Positions 15,285-23,343 of a stretch of DNA of 25,298 bases are shown here, in pieces; position 1 is the stretch's first letter, and each line of letters opens with the position of its first letter. This DNA comes from Flavobacteriaceae bacterium UBA2765. GTDB taxonomy: Bacteria; Bacteroidota; Bacteroidia; Flavobacteriales; Flavobacteriaceae. Both the position numbers and the translations under genes were made by a program. The stretch is taken from positions 1 through 25,298 of the forward strand of contig DEIV01000043.1 in assembly GCA_002352665.1 (NCBI GenBank). The letters are read 5' to 3'. Under the pieces are notes generated by a model. That model was not told the origin of the DNA, did not search any database, and saw nothing but the letters and a program-made list of their open reading frames with translations.

Positions 15285-15325
15285 AATTAGTCCTTCTAGT
15301 GTTTAATAAGCTAGAAAGGTTAATT
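15285..15325. terminator. Bidirectional stem-loop between the M14 and Nudix genes
   Basis: Bases 15285-15299 pair with 15311-15325 over 15 positions, with 12 Watson-Crick pairs, two G-T wobbles and one C-A mismatch, and an 11-base loop. It begins 4 bases after the M14 stop and overlaps the Nudix stop codon. On the minus strand it runs into TTTT, so it best serves the Nudix gene. On the plus strand no T-run follows. Confidence 0.55.
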
Positions 15326-15919
15326 AGCCATCAACAATTTAATATTAGCATAGGTATTTTTTATAACTTTTTTAATTTCTTGTTGACTAAGCCATTCCAC
15401 TTTTGAAATTCCTTCTTCTTGTTGTGGATTTAATATACCTTTAAAAGAAGTCTCCATTTTATACCAATAGCTAATTTTTAATATCTGTTTTTGTTTAAAT
15501 TTATAGATATGAAATGTTGTTTCTAATGGCTTTACAATTTTTAATCCTTTAACTCCTGTTTCTTCTTCCACCTCTCTTATGGCCGCTTGTTCAGGGGTCT
15601 CATTTTTTTCAATTTTCCCTTTGGGTAAATCCCATTTATCATTTCTATAAATAAATAAAATTTCATTATTCAGATTGTAAACTTTCCCGCCTGCGGCCTT
15701 AACTATTTTAAACTGACTAGAAAAATGTTCCCACAAATTATCAAAATTAACATCATATAAATACACTTTTTCCAATAAACCCAATTCTAAATCGTGAATT
15801 AAAGTAAGCAAATCAGCCTCTTCAATATTATAAAAATTGGTTTCAGATTTATACTTTAAATCGTCAGTTAGGTAAATAGGGAAATTATTAAAAAAAATTG
15901 TGCGTAGTACTTTAATCAT
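15320..15919 (-). CDS. Nudix hydrolase
   Basis: This cytoplasmic pyrophosphohydrolase acts on a nucleoside-diphosphate-linked substrate. The 199-residue product contains a full Nudix box, GX5EX7REVEEETGV, from Gly101 to Val123, with Glu107 and the REVEEE metal-binding residues present. The N-terminal ~75 residues form an extension outside the Nudix fold proper. It is transcribed divergently from pyrE, with starts 41 bases apart (15919 and 15961). This pairing recurs in flavobacteria, as far as I recall. The substrate cannot be set from sequence; nucleotide-pool sanitation or a link to nucleotide synthesis is possible. Confidence 0.9.
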   Translation of the reverse strand: MIKVLRTIFFNNFPIYLTDDLKYKSETNFYNIEEADLLTLIHDLELGLLEKVYLYDVNFDNLWEHFSSQFKIVKAAGGKVYNLNNEILFIYRNDKWDLPKGKIEKNETPEQAAIREVEEETGVKGLKIVKPLETTFHIYKFKQKQILKISYWYKMETSFKGILNPQQEEGISKVEWLSQQEIKKVIKNTYANIKLLMAN

Positions 15920-15937
15920 TTAGCTATAAAGTTAAAA

Positions 15938-15955
15938 TAAATTTGTTTAGATTTG
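15938..15955 (+). promoter_or_regulatory. Overlapping -7 boxes upstream of pyrE
   Basis: TAAATTTG (15938-15945) and TAGATTTG (15948-15955) both fit TAnnTTTG just before the pyrE ATG at 15961. The first would give a leader of about 10 nt; the second would give an almost leaderless mRNA. No TTG at -33 was seen for either. Confidence 0.45.
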
Positions 15956-15960
15956 TTATT

Positions 15961-16602
15961 ATGATTTTTGAAAAAAATATGGCTAAAGAAACCGCTGAGT
16001 TTCTTTTACAAATAAAGGCAATAAAACTGAGTCCCAAAAATCCTTTTACATGGGCATCAGGATGGAAATCGCCTATATACTGTGATAATAGGATCATTTT
16101 ATCTCATGTACAGATACGAACCTTTATTAGAGAATGTTTATCTAAAATCATTGATCAAAAATATGGTAAACCGGATGCTATTGCCGGTGTAGCCACAGGA
16201 GCTATTGCCATTGGAGCATTAGTTGCACAAGAACTTGGATTGCCATTTATTTATGTTAGACCTGAAGCTAAAAAACACGGTAGACAAAATCAAATTGAAG
16301 GTCATATTGAAAAACACCAATCTGTTGTAGTTGTTGAAGATTTGATAAGTACCGGTAATAGTAGCCTAAATGCTGTAAGAGCATTAAAAGAACAAGAAGT
16401 TAAGGTTAAGGGCATGGTGGCTATTTTTTCTTATGGTTTTGAAGTTGCTACACAAAATTTTAAAGCATCAGAGATCGAATTAACTACCATAAGCGATTAT
16501 GATAATTTAATAAAGCAAGCGGTGACTAGAGAATATGTTCCAGAAGATGATTTATTTACTTTAGAAAATTGGCGCAGAAAACCAAGTGAGTGGCTAGGAT
16601 AA
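15961..16602 (+). CDS. pyrE: Orotate phosphoribosyltransferase
   Basis: The enzyme joins orotate with PRPP to make orotidine monophosphate, the fifth step of pyrimidine synthesis, in the cytoplasm. The 213-residue product shows FTWASGWKSPIYCDNR near 29-44 (orotate side), the flexible-loop sequence KKHGRQNQIEG, and the PRPP-binding motif VVVVEDLISTGNSS at 122-135. I start at ATG 15961 (MIFEKN), the usual flavobacterial N-terminus. A TTG at 15943 lies in the -7 boxes, and ATG 15979 is a less likely shorter start. The gene is followed 49 bases later by the SRPBCC protein gene, probably co-transcribed. Confidence 0.95.
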   Translation: MIFEKNMAKETAEFLLQIKAIKLSPKNPFTWASGWKSPIYCDNRIILSHVQIRTFIRECLSKIIDQKYGKPDAIAGVATGAIAIGALVAQELGLPFIYVRPEAKKHGRQNQIEGHIEKHQSVVVVEDLISTGNSSLNAVRALKEQEVKVKGMVAIFSYGFEVATQNFKASEIELTTISDYDNLIKQAVTREYVPEDDLFTLENWRRKPSEWLG

Positions 16603-16651
16603 ATGTCAAACATTAAACTAGGACTCATGCATAAAATATGTAACCCAAAAT

Positions 16652-17041
16652 ATGAATTTAGAAACTAACAAAATAACTGTAAAAAAAACGCATAGCGAGG
16701 TTTTTGAGTTTTTAACGAAAGTTGAAAATTTTGAACAATTAATGCCGGAGAACACTGAAAAATTTGAAGCCAATGATGATTCTTTTCTATTCTCCTTAAA
16801 AGGTATGCCTGAAATAAGGCTTAAAATGAAAGAAAAAAATACCGACAATCTTGTTGTTTTAGCTTCCACAAACGATAAATTCCCTTTTACGCTTACAGGT
16901 ACCATTCATAAACGAGACGAAGATTTTAGTGAAGTGCAATTGGTATTTGAAGGCCAGTTCAATGCTATGATGGCCATGATGATTAAAAACCCAATTCAAA
17001 AATTCATCAATACATTAGCAGAAAATATAGAGAAGATTTAA
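16652..17041 (+). CDS. SRPBCC (START-like) family protein
   Basis: This small 129-residue protein has the pattern of the SRPBCC helix-grip fold: an N-terminal strand with VKKTHSEVFEFLTKVENFEQLMP, alternating beta strands, then a long C-terminal helix (IKNPIQKFINTLAENIEKI). Such proteins enclose hydrophobic ligands in a central cavity; Coq10 and polyketide cyclases are relatives. No signal peptide is present, so it is cytoplasmic. The function is unknown. Its constant place after pyrE in flavobacteria, as far as I recall, suggests a housekeeping role rather than a transferred gene. The 3' end is convergent with birA, six bases away. Confidence 0.75.
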   Translation: MNLETNKITVKKTHSEVFEFLTKVENFEQLMPENTEKFEANDDSFLFSLKGMPEIRLKMKEKNTDNLVVLASTNDKFPFTLTGTIHKRDEDFSEVQLVFEGQFNAMMAMMIKNPIQKFINTLAENIEKI

Positions 17042-17047
17042 ATTAAA

Positions 17048-17779
17048 CTAAATAAATTTAATTTCTTTCAAACCAAATTCTTTTACCATTTCATTTTCAA
17101 GTTCAATGAGCAAATTTCCTTTTACTGAAGTACCAATTATTCTACCTAAAAATTTAGTGTTATTTTTATCTTTAAACATGGAGGGAATTCCTTTTTTATA
17201 TAAAACACTTTCGTAATCATCTTTTAATTTAACAAATTCCTTTTTCTTTATAGCTATCAATTGATACTGAATTTCAATCAAAATTTTCTGCAATAATTCC
17301 TCCCTATCAATAGCTGTATTTAATCTTTTTTTTATAGAAGTCACCTTATTGATGTTTTTAGGAAAAATATCTTGATTTACATTAAGACCAACACCAACAA
17401 TAGCATAAGAAACTTTAGAGTTTTTCACTACACATTCTGTTAAAATGCCACATATTTTGTTCCCTTCTGACATAATGTCGTTAGGCCATTTGACAAATAA
17501 TTTATTGGGTATATAATATTTTAAAACATTATATAAAGCTATAGCTATACAATAGTTTAGAAAATACTGATTGGCTATATTAAAATCATCAAACTTAATT
17601 AAAACGCTAAATGTTAGATTTTTACCTTTTTCTGAATTCCATTTATTGTCATTTAATCCTCTTCCTTTGGTTTGAAATTCAGAAGTGACTACGGTTCCAT
17701 TTTCAACATTTGTTCGTTTTACCAAATTTCTTAAATAGGAATTTGTTGAATCTATGGCATCAAGTTTGACTATCTTCAT
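17048..17779 (-). CDS. birA: Biotin--[acetyl-CoA-carboxylase] ligase, monofunctional
   Basis: The enzyme activates biotin as biotinyl-AMP and attaches it to the biotin carboxyl carrier protein for fatty-acid synthesis. The 243-residue product holds the ligase motifs: the biotin-binding loop QTKGRGLNDNKW (36-47), KWPND (97-101), KICGIL (108-113) and GVGLNVNQ (129-136). A small C-terminal domain follows. There is no N-terminal helix-turn-helix, so it is not a repressor like E. coli BirA. The glycine-rich loop reads GRGLND instead of the common GRGR. The start ATG 17779 (MKIVKLDAIDSTNSYL) is the conserved N-terminus; the open frame extends upstream across the rsfS start and is not coding there. 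Confidence 0.93.
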   Translation of the reverse strand: MKIVKLDAIDSTNSYLRNLVKRTNVENGTVVTSEFQTKGRGLNDNKWNSEKGKNLTFSVLIKFDDFNIANQYFLNYCIAIALYNVLKYYIPNKLFVKWPNDIMSEGNKICGILTECVVKNSKVSYAIVGVGLNVNQDIFPKNINKVTSIKKRLNTAIDREELLQKILIEIQYQLIAIKKKEFVKLKDDYESVLYKKGIPSMFKDKNNTKFLGRIIGTSVKGNLLIELENEMVKEFGLKEIKFI

Positions 17780-17788
17780 ATATAATTG

Positions 17789-17796
17789 CAAATATA
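17789..17796 (-). promoter_or_regulatory. Promoter -7 box for birA
   Basis: On the minus strand TATATTTG fits TAnnTTTG and ends 9 bases before the birA ATG, predicting a leader of only a few bases. No TTG at a proper -33 distance is visible. Confidence 0.45.
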
Positions 17797-17820
17797 ACAC
17801 ATCAATATTGATAAAATTAA

Positions 17821-17828
17821 TACATTTG
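17821..17828 (+). promoter_or_regulatory. Promoter -7 box abutting the rsfS start codon
   Basis: TACATTTG is identical to the -7 boxes of the rRNA promoters and ends one base before the rsfS ATG at 17830. If used, transcription would begin at or slightly inside the start codon. The only nearby TTG (17808-17810) is too close for a -33 box. Confidence 0.45.
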
Positions 17829-17829
17829 C

Positions 17830-18222
17830 ATGGAAAATATAAAGGTATTGAATGACAAAAAAAAAGCAAGTACTGATCAGTTATTAACTGAAATTATAGC
17901 AGGAATAGAAAAAGTTAAAGGGTTAAATATTAGCATTTTAGATTTAAGAGATATTGAAAATACAGTTTGTGATTATTTTGTAATCTGTGAAGGCAGCTCT
18001 AATACCCAAGTTAATGCCATATCCAGTTCGATACAAAAAACAGTGAGCAAAGCCATAAAAGATAAACCATGGCATGTTGAAGGAGAAGCTAATGCAGAAT
18101 GGATTTTATTGGATTATATTGATATAGTTGTACATATTTTTCAAAAACAAATTAGAGAATTTTATAATATTGAGAGTTTATGGGGTGATGCCAAGATTAC
18201 AAGTGTTGAAGCCACATATTAA
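17830..18222 (+). CDS. rsfS: Ribosomal silencing factor RsfS
   Basis: RsfS binds ribosomal protein L14 and blocks subunit joining when nutrients are low. The 130-residue product has the whole RsfS/Iojap fold: LNISILDLRDIENTVCDYFV (34-53), the conserved CEGSSNTQV, KPWHVEGEANAEWILLDY and DIVVHIFQKQIREFYNIESLW. The first ~12 residues (ENIKVLNDKKK) are poorly conserved, and the promoter box sits right against the ATG, so the true start could be a TTG at 17848. It is followed 26 bases later by ftsH. Confidence 0.93.
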   Translation: MENIKVLNDKKKASTDQLLTEIIAGIEKVKGLNISILDLRDIENTVCDYFVICEGSSNTQVNAISSSIQKTVSKAIKDKPWHVEGEANAEWILLDYIDIVVHIFQKQIREFYNIESLWGDAKITSVEATY

Positions 18223-18248
18223 ATAAAATAACAATTTAGAACATATAC

Positions 18249-20267
18249 ATGAGTCAAGATAAAGATAAAAACAAACCTTTTAAAGAATTCAAATTTAAAT
18301 TTAATTTCTATTGGATATATGGTATTCTATTTGCATTAATTATTGGTTACCAATTTTTTAACAGCTCAGAATTATCAACCAGTAAATTAACTGAAAATGA
18401 ATTTAAAGAATTATTAAAAGAAAATGACGTTAAAAAAATAGTAATTGTAAATAATGATGTAGCTCAAGTTTTTGTTACTGATGAGGCTTTACAAAAGGAG
18501 AAGCATAAATCAAAAACTAAAAGTCCATTTTTCAACGCAAAAGATCCGTTATATGTATTTGATTTTGGAGACTTACAAAATTTTGAAAATGAGCTAAGTC
18601 AAGACAAATCTCAATATAATTTAAATTTTGACACTACAAATGCAACACAAACTAATATTTGGGATGGTATTTTTATGTGGTTACCATTTATATTTATAAT
18701 TGCTATTTGGATATTTATAATGAGACGTATGTCTGGTTCAGGTGGTAGTGGTGGACCTGGAGGTCAGATTTTCAATATAGGAAAATCTAAAGCCAAATTA
18801 TTTGACCAAGATCAAAAAGTACAAACTTCATTTAAAGATGTTGCTGGTTTAGAAGGTGCTAAAGAGGAGGTTCAAGAAATAGTTGATTTTCTTAAAAACC
18901 CTGATAAGTATACTAAATTAGGTGGAAAAATTCCAAAAGGAGCGTTGCTAGTAGGCCCTCCGGGAACCGGTAAAACCTTACTTGCTAAGGCTGTGGCCGG
19001 AGAAGCTAAAGTACCTTTCTTTTCGTTATCTGGTTCAGATTTTGTAGAGATGTTTGTTGGTGTTGGTGCCTCTCGTGTAAGAGATTTGTTTAAACAAGCT
19101 GCTCAAAAATCTCCTTCTATTATTTTTATTGATGAAATTGATGCCATTGGTAGAGCCAGAGGAAAAAATAGTTTTACAGGTGGAAATGATGAGCGTGAAA
19201 ATACATTGAATCAACTATTAACTGAAATGGATGGTTTTGGTACAGATGTAAATGTTATTGTTATAGCGGCTACTAACCGTGCAGATGTTCTTGATAAAGC
19301 TTTAATGAGAGCAGGTAGATTTGACAGACAAATATATGTTGACTTACCTGACATGAATGAAAGAAAAGAAATTTTTGAGGTGCATATTAGACCTTTAAAA
19401 TTAGCGAAAGACGTAGATATAGAATTTCTATCAAAACAGACACCTGGTTTTTCAGGAGCTGATATTGCAAACGTTTGTAATGAAGCTGCATTAGTGGCCG
19501 CGAGAAAAGATAAAAAAGCCGTTCATCATCAAGATTTCTTAGATGCGGTTGATAGAATAGTGGGTGGTTTAGAAAAGAAAAATAAAATCATAACACAAAA
19601 AGAAAAGAAAACTATTGCTTATCATGAAGCAGGTCATGCAACGGTGAGTTGGATGCTTGAACATGCTGCTCCATTGGTAAAAGTAACTATTGTGCCTAGA
19701 GGTCAATCTTTAGGTGCTGCTTGGTATCTGCCGGAAGAAAGAATGATTGTTCAAACTGAGCAAATGTTAGATGAAATGTGTGCTGCTTTAGGTGGTAGAG
19801 CTGCAGAAAAAATTATTTTTGACAAAATTTCTACCGGAGCGTTAAGCGATCTTGAAAAAGTAAATAAACAAGCTCGAGCAATGATAACCATTTATGGTTT
19901 AAGCGAGACTTTAGGAAATATTACTTATTACGATTCTTCTGGACAATCTGAATACAATTTTTCTAAGCCTTATAGTGAAGAAACTGCCAAACTCATTGAC
20001 AAAGAAATATCTAAATTGATTGAAACTCAATATAAAAGAGCTATTGATGTCCTATCTAAACATAAAAAAGAATTGGTTGAATTAGCAGAACTTTTATTAG
20101 AAGAAGAGGTTATATTTAGTGATGATTTAGTTAAGATTTTTGGAGAAAGACCATTTATAAAAGAACCATTAGCAGTAAAAAAAGAAGACAAAAAAATTAA
20201 AGAGACTATAGTTGATGAAGAAAAAGATGTGAACAATGAGGGCGAGATTTCAACAGAATTCGCTTAA
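18249..20267 (+). CDS. ftsH: ATP-dependent zinc metalloprotease FtsH
   Basis: FtsH is a membrane-anchored hexameric protease that degrades misfolded membrane proteins and regulatory proteins. The 672-residue product has two transmembrane helices (about 20-37 and 139-158) enclosing an extracytoplasmic domain, then a glycine-rich linker (161-172). The AAA module has Walker A GPPGTGKT (236-243), Walker B IFIDEID (292-298) and the second region of homology with RAGRFDR (354-360). The zinc protease site is HEAGH (459-463). The C-terminal tail is acidic and low in complexity. All key residues are intact. It lies between rsfS and a LUD-domain gene. Confidence 0.97.
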   Translation: MSQDKDKNKPFKEFKFKFNFYWIYGILFALIIGYQFFNSSELSTSKLTENEFKELLKENDVKKIVIVNNDVAQVFVTDEALQKEKHKSKTKSPFFNAKDPLYVFDFGDLQNFENELSQDKSQYNLNFDTTNATQTNIWDGIFMWLPFIFIIAIWIFIMRRMSGSGGSGGPGGQIFNIGKSKAKLFDQDQKVQTSFKDVAGLEGAKEEVQEIVDFLKNPDKYTKLGGKIPKGALLVGPPGTGKTLLAKAVAGEAKVPFFSLSGSDFVEMFVGVGASRVRDLFKQAAQKSPSIIFIDEIDAIGRARGKNSFTGGNDERENTLNQLLTEMDGFGTDVNVIVIAATNRADVLDKALMRAGRFDRQIYVDLPDMNERKEIFEVHIRPLKLAKDVDIEFLSKQTPGFSGADIANVCNEAALVAARKDKKAVHHQDFLDAVDRIVGGLEKKNKIITQKEKKTIAYHEAGHATVSWMLEHAAPLVKVTIVPRGQSLGAAWYLPEERMIVQTEQMLDEMCAALGGRAAEKIIFDKISTGALSDLEKVNKQARAMITIYGLSETLGNITYYDSSGQSEYNFSKPYSEETAKLIDKEISKLIETQYKRAIDVLSKHKKELVELAELLLEEEVIFSDDLVKIFGERPFIKEPLAVKKEDKKIKETIVDEEKDVNNEGEISTEFA

Positions 20268-20282
20268 TCTATTGGTATTTTT

Positions 20283-20290
20283 TACTTTTG
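20283..20290 (+). promoter_or_regulatory. Possible internal -7 box before the LUD gene
   Basis: TACTTTTG fits TAnnTTTG and lies 18 bases before the ATG at 20309. The only TTG upstream (20272-20274) is too near for a -33 box, so this internal promoter is weakly supported. Confidence 0.3.
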
Positions 20291-20308
20291 ATAAACATCA
20301 TAGTAAAA

Positions 20309-20905
20309 ATGAATTTTTTTAAAAAAATTTTTAGTCCAGCACAAGATGATGCTGCTAATATATCAGATACCGTTACTTCAACAATTGAGCATAACGCTTT
20401 AGATGAAGCCTTTGTACAAAATTTTATCTCTAAAGGTGGTAAATTTTTGTACTGTACTCATCAAGAAGAAGTTAATCATAACTTACTAAGCATCATTGAA
20501 GAAAACCATTGGGAAAAGGTGGTTTGTTTTAATAATGATTTAAAGAAAATTTTGACGATTGTTGGTACAGATAATACATCTAACATCCAAAAACGGTTAC
20601 CTTTTTTTACATATTGCGAACGACTGGTAGCTGATGAAGGTAGTATTTTATTTTCTTCAGTTCAGGTGAGCCACCATAAAATAACAAATTTGCCAGATTT
20701 TTTTATAGTATTCGCTAAAACCAGTCAGTTGGTTAAAAATAAAAGTGAAGGTTTAATGGGTATTAGGGATACTTATCATAAAAATTTCCCTACCAATATT
20801 AGTTCTATAAAAAGTTATATGCCAGAAAAAGTTGAAGATGACTTTTTAAGCTTCGGTAATAATAATGCAAAAAACTTATATTTGTTATTATTAGAAGATT
20901 TATAA
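20309..20905 (+). CDS. LUD-domain protein (LutC/YkgG-like)
   Basis: This 198-residue cytoplasmic protein matches the LUD domain, whose best-known member LutC takes part in lactate utilisation. Visible hallmarks are the GGKFLYCTHQEEV strand-turn near 43-55, the CERLVADEGSILFSSVQVS stretch in mid-protein, the LPDFFIVFAKTSQLV strand and the C-terminal NLYLLLLEDL. The usual LutA and LutB partners are absent, and the gene sits between ftsH and cdsA, so a lactate role is doubtful. The start ATG 20309 (MNFFKKIFSP) was preferred over a TTG seven codons upstream. The cdsA ATG follows its stop by a single base, so the two are probably translated together. Confidence 0.8.
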   Translation: MNFFKKIFSPAQDDAANISDTVTSTIEHNALDEAFVQNFISKGGKFLYCTHQEEVNHNLLSIIEENHWEKVVCFNNDLKKILTIVGTDNTSNIQKRLPFFTYCERLVADEGSILFSSVQVSHHKITNLPDFFIVFAKTSQLVKNKSEGLMGIRDTYHKNFPTNISSIKSYMPEKVEDDFLSFGNNNAKNLYLLLLEDL

Positions 20906-20906
20906 T

Positions 20907-21701
20907 ATGAGAGAACTCTTTATTAGGGCTTTATCAGGATTAGTATACGTATGTATTATTATTGGTGGTATTTTATACGCAAAAGAATCATTCTATTTGG
21001 TTTTTTATATATTGATGATATTATGCTTGTATGAGTTTAAAAATCTTATCAATTTAAGTTATAAATGGACGTTTATTGTTGCAAGTTTAATATATTTTAA
21101 TTTTATAAATTTTCCTGATTTATCAATTAAATACTTACATTTTTTATTAATCTCCAGTTTGTTTATTCCTTTAATCTATCAATTATTTAAATCTAAGATT
21201 ACTTTAACATCAAGCAAATTGGGGCATTATTTTTTGGCTTTGGCATATATTGCCTTACCCTTTGCTACCTTAGTTCAAATTCCGTTTATTGATGCTAATT
21301 ATCATCCAAAAATTATTATTAGTATCTTTATTTTAATATGGATAAATGATACCTTTGCTTATTTAGTGGGTAGTACAATAGGAAGAACAAAATTATATGA
21401 AAAAGTATCTCCTAACAAAACTGTTGAAGGTGCTTTAGGTGGATTGATAGCTGCGTTAATAGGAGCATATTTTATTTCATTTTATTGTACTAAAATAAGT
21501 CTCATGAATTGGTTTGTAATAGCTGCAATTGTTTCAGTTTTTGGGCTTTTAGGCGATTTGATAGAGTCTAAATTTAAAAGAGAAGCAGGTGTCAAAGATA
21601 GTAGTAATTTTATACCGGGGCATGGCGGATTTCTAGACAGATTAGATAGTATTATTTTTGCTTCCCCTTTTGTATATGTATATTTACATATTATAACATA
21701 A
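20907..21701 (+). CDS. cdsA: Phosphatidate cytidylyltransferase
   Basis: CdsA makes CDP-diacylglycerol from phosphatidic acid and CTP at the inner membrane, the branch point of phospholipid synthesis. The 264-residue protein has about seven or eight hydrophobic segments. It ends with the family signature: SKFKREAGVKD at 221-231 and PGHGGFLDRLD at 237-247, holding the metal-binding aspartates. The motif SPNKTVEGALGG precedes it. It follows the LUD gene with one base between and is followed by psd, which acts later in the same pathway. Confidence 0.95.
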   Translation: MRELFIRALSGLVYVCIIIGGILYAKESFYLVFYILMILCLYEFKNLINLSYKWTFIVASLIYFNFINFPDLSIKYLHFLLISSLFIPLIYQLFKSKITLTSSKLGHYFLALAYIALPFATLVQIPFIDANYHPKIIISIFILIWINDTFAYLVGSTIGRTKLYEKVSPNKTVEGALGGLIAALIGAYFISFYCTKISLMNWFVIAAIVSVFGLLGDLIESKFKREAGVKDSSNFIPGHGGFLDRLDSIIFASPFVYVYLHIIT

Positions 21702-21767
21702 TATTTTTATGTATGAAAAATAAAACATCTTTTTGTAATTTGTTAACTTTATTAAAGTATATTATAA

Positions 21768-22430
21768 ATGTTTCATAAAGAAGGATATAAAATAATAATA
21801 ATTTCAATGTTATTCTTAGTTGGTGTAATTTTTATTACTGACTATTTTGTATATACTGAGTGGTTAAGAAAATTAATCATGATTGTATTTTTACTTCTGT
21901 TTATATTAGTACTTCAATTTTTTAGAAATCCTAAACGGATAACTGTAGAAAATGTAAATCATATTGTGGCTCCGGTTGATGGTAAGGTAGTGGTTGTAGA
22001 AGATGTTATTGAAAAAGAATTTTTCAATGATAAACGTAAGCAAATTTCAATATTTATGTCTCCTGTTAATGTTCATGTAACAAGATATCCTATAGGAGGG
22101 AAAATTGTTTATAGCAAATACCATCCTGGAAAATATTTAGTAGCCTGGCATCCTAAATCTTCAGAAGAAAATGAAAGGACTACCGTTGTTGTCGAAAATA
22201 CTTCAACAGGGAAAATCTTATACAGACAAATAGCGGGTGCTATGGCAAGGCGAATTGTAAATTATGCTAAAAAAGGAGAGCATGCCAAACAGGGATCTGA
22301 TTCGGGTTTTATTAAATTTGGATCTAGAGTAGATGTTTTTGTACCCTTAGATATGGAAGTAAACATATCTTTAAATGATAAGGTTAAAGGAGGTGAAACT
22401 GTAATAGCATCATATAATGACAGAGCTTGA
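21768..22430 (+). CDS. psd: Phosphatidylserine decarboxylase proenzyme, short type
   Basis: The enzyme decarboxylates phosphatidylserine to phosphatidylethanolamine using a pyruvoyl group made by self-cleavage. The 220-residue proenzyme has two membrane helices at the N-terminus (about 9-27 and 34-51), the block APVDGKVV (68-75), SPVNVHVTRYP (98-108) with His103, and the cleavage site FGS at 184-186, where Ser186 becomes the pyruvoyl residue. The small size marks it as the short PSD type. A 66-base gap separates it from cdsA and contains a 13-base palindrome, ACTTTATTAAAGT (21746-21758), which could be a protein-binding site or part of a promoter. Its last 14 bases overlap the ACBP gene. Confidence 0.94.
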   Translation: MFHKEGYKIIIISMLFLVGVIFITDYFVYTEWLRKLIMIVFLLLFILVLQFFRNPKRITVENVNHIVAPVDGKVVVVEDVIEKEFFNDKRKQISIFMSPVNVHVTRYPIGGKIVYSKYHPGKYLVAWHPKSSEENERTTVVVENTSTGKILYRQIAGAMARRIVNYAKKGEHAKQGSDSGFIKFGSRVDVFVPLDMEVNISLNDKVKGGETVIASYNDRA

Positions 22431-22686
22431 TAAAAGGTTTGAAATAGCTTTTGAAATAGCTTCAGCGATGACTGATAAGATTCCTCCTGATACTATGCTA
22501 AAGTTTTATGCTTATTATAAACAAGCCACCAACGGAAAAAATTATACCAAACCCTCAGGTGAGAGTGAAGTAAGAAATGCCTTTAAATTAAATGCTTGGT
22601 TTCAAATAAATTCATTAAGTACAGATGATGCCAAACAAAAATATATTGAATTAGTAGAACAAATGACAAATAAAAAAATTAAATAG
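22417..22686 (+). CDS. Acyl-CoA-binding protein
   Basis: This 89-residue, all-helical cytoplasmic protein binds long-chain acyl-CoA. It shows the ACBP signatures KFYAYYKQATNG (about 28-39) and the AFKLNAWFQI stretch, followed by the helix STDDAKQKYIELVEQM. The length is that of stand-alone ACBPs, which are common in eukaryotes but patchy in bacteria. The start codon lies 14 bases inside psd in another frame, so it is translated in step with a phospholipid enzyme. That fits a role in handing acyl-CoA to lipid synthesis, though this is inference. Confidence 0.92.
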   Translation: MTELDKRFEIAFEIASAMTDKIPPDTMLKFYAYYKQATNGKNYTKPSGESEVRNAFKLNAWFQINSLSTDDAKQKYIELVEQMTNKKIK

Positions 22687-22687
22687 T

Positions 22688-23299
22688 ATGTGTTTTTTAA
22701 AAAAATTGCCCATTATTATATCCTTGTTATTCATAAGTATTACCATCTTCTCTTGTAAAAAAGAAGTTAAAAAAAATCCTGCTCAATTTTCAATTGAGTC
22801 GAAAACCATTACAGCGAATTGGATAGGGTACAAAACAACTGATAAAATTGCTGTAAAAGGTGTGTTTAAAGAAATAAAAATTTTAAATATCAATAGTGAT
22901 ACTACAGCTGTTGGTGCACTGAATGGTACTCAATTTGAAATACCCGTGAGTAGTCTTTTCTCTAATAATGCAGAAAGAGACACCAAATTAAAAGAGCTAT
23001 TTTTTGGCATAATGGATGCTACACTATCCTTAACCGGTACCTTAAATTTAAATAAAGATGGTTCTGGTTCAATTGATTTAAAAATGAATGGTGTGCAACA
23101 CAAAATAGCAGTAAGCCATGTTACAAGTGGTCAATTGGTTGAATTGGAAGGTAAAATGAATTTAGATGATTGGAATGCAAAACTAGCATTAGCATCTTTA
23201 AGTAAGGCTTGCTTTGAACAACACAAAGGTGCTGATGGTGTTAGTAAAACTTGGAATGAAGTTGGTATAAGTGCCGCTATATATTTAAAAAAGAAATAG
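22688..23299 (+). CDS. YceI-like lipoprotein
   Basis: The 203-residue protein has a lipoprotein signal with the lipobox IFSC, placing the lipidated Cys at 23, so it is anchored in the cell envelope. The rest resembles the YceI beta-barrel fold that binds isoprenoid-like lipids: KTITANWIGYKTTDKIAVKGVFKEI is the typical opening strand pair, followed by IPVSSLFSNNAERDTKLKELFF and a GSIDLKMNGVQHKI strand. The ligand is unknown. It starts two bases after the ACBP stop codon (TAG, T, ATG), suggesting one operon with psd and ACBP and a possible link to membrane lipids. Confidence 0.8.
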   Translation: MCFLKKLPIIISLLFISITIFSCKKEVKKNPAQFSIESKTITANWIGYKTTDKIAVKGVFKEIKILNINSDTTAVGALNGTQFEIPVSSLFSNNAERDTKLKELFFGIMDATLSLTGTLNLNKDGSGSIDLKMNGVQHKIAVSHVTSGQLVELEGKMNLDDWNAKLALASLSKACFEQHKGADGVSKTWNEVGISAAIYLKKK

Positions 23300-23343
23300 G
23301 GTAAGATTTACCGTATTAATAAAATTAGATTTTTAAGAATTAT

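Noticed and set aside
17040..17064. AAATTAAA/TTTAATTT hairpin at the convergent SRPBCC and birA 3' ends
   Set aside because: The stem is purely A-T, lies partly in birA coding sequence and has no run typical of a terminator.
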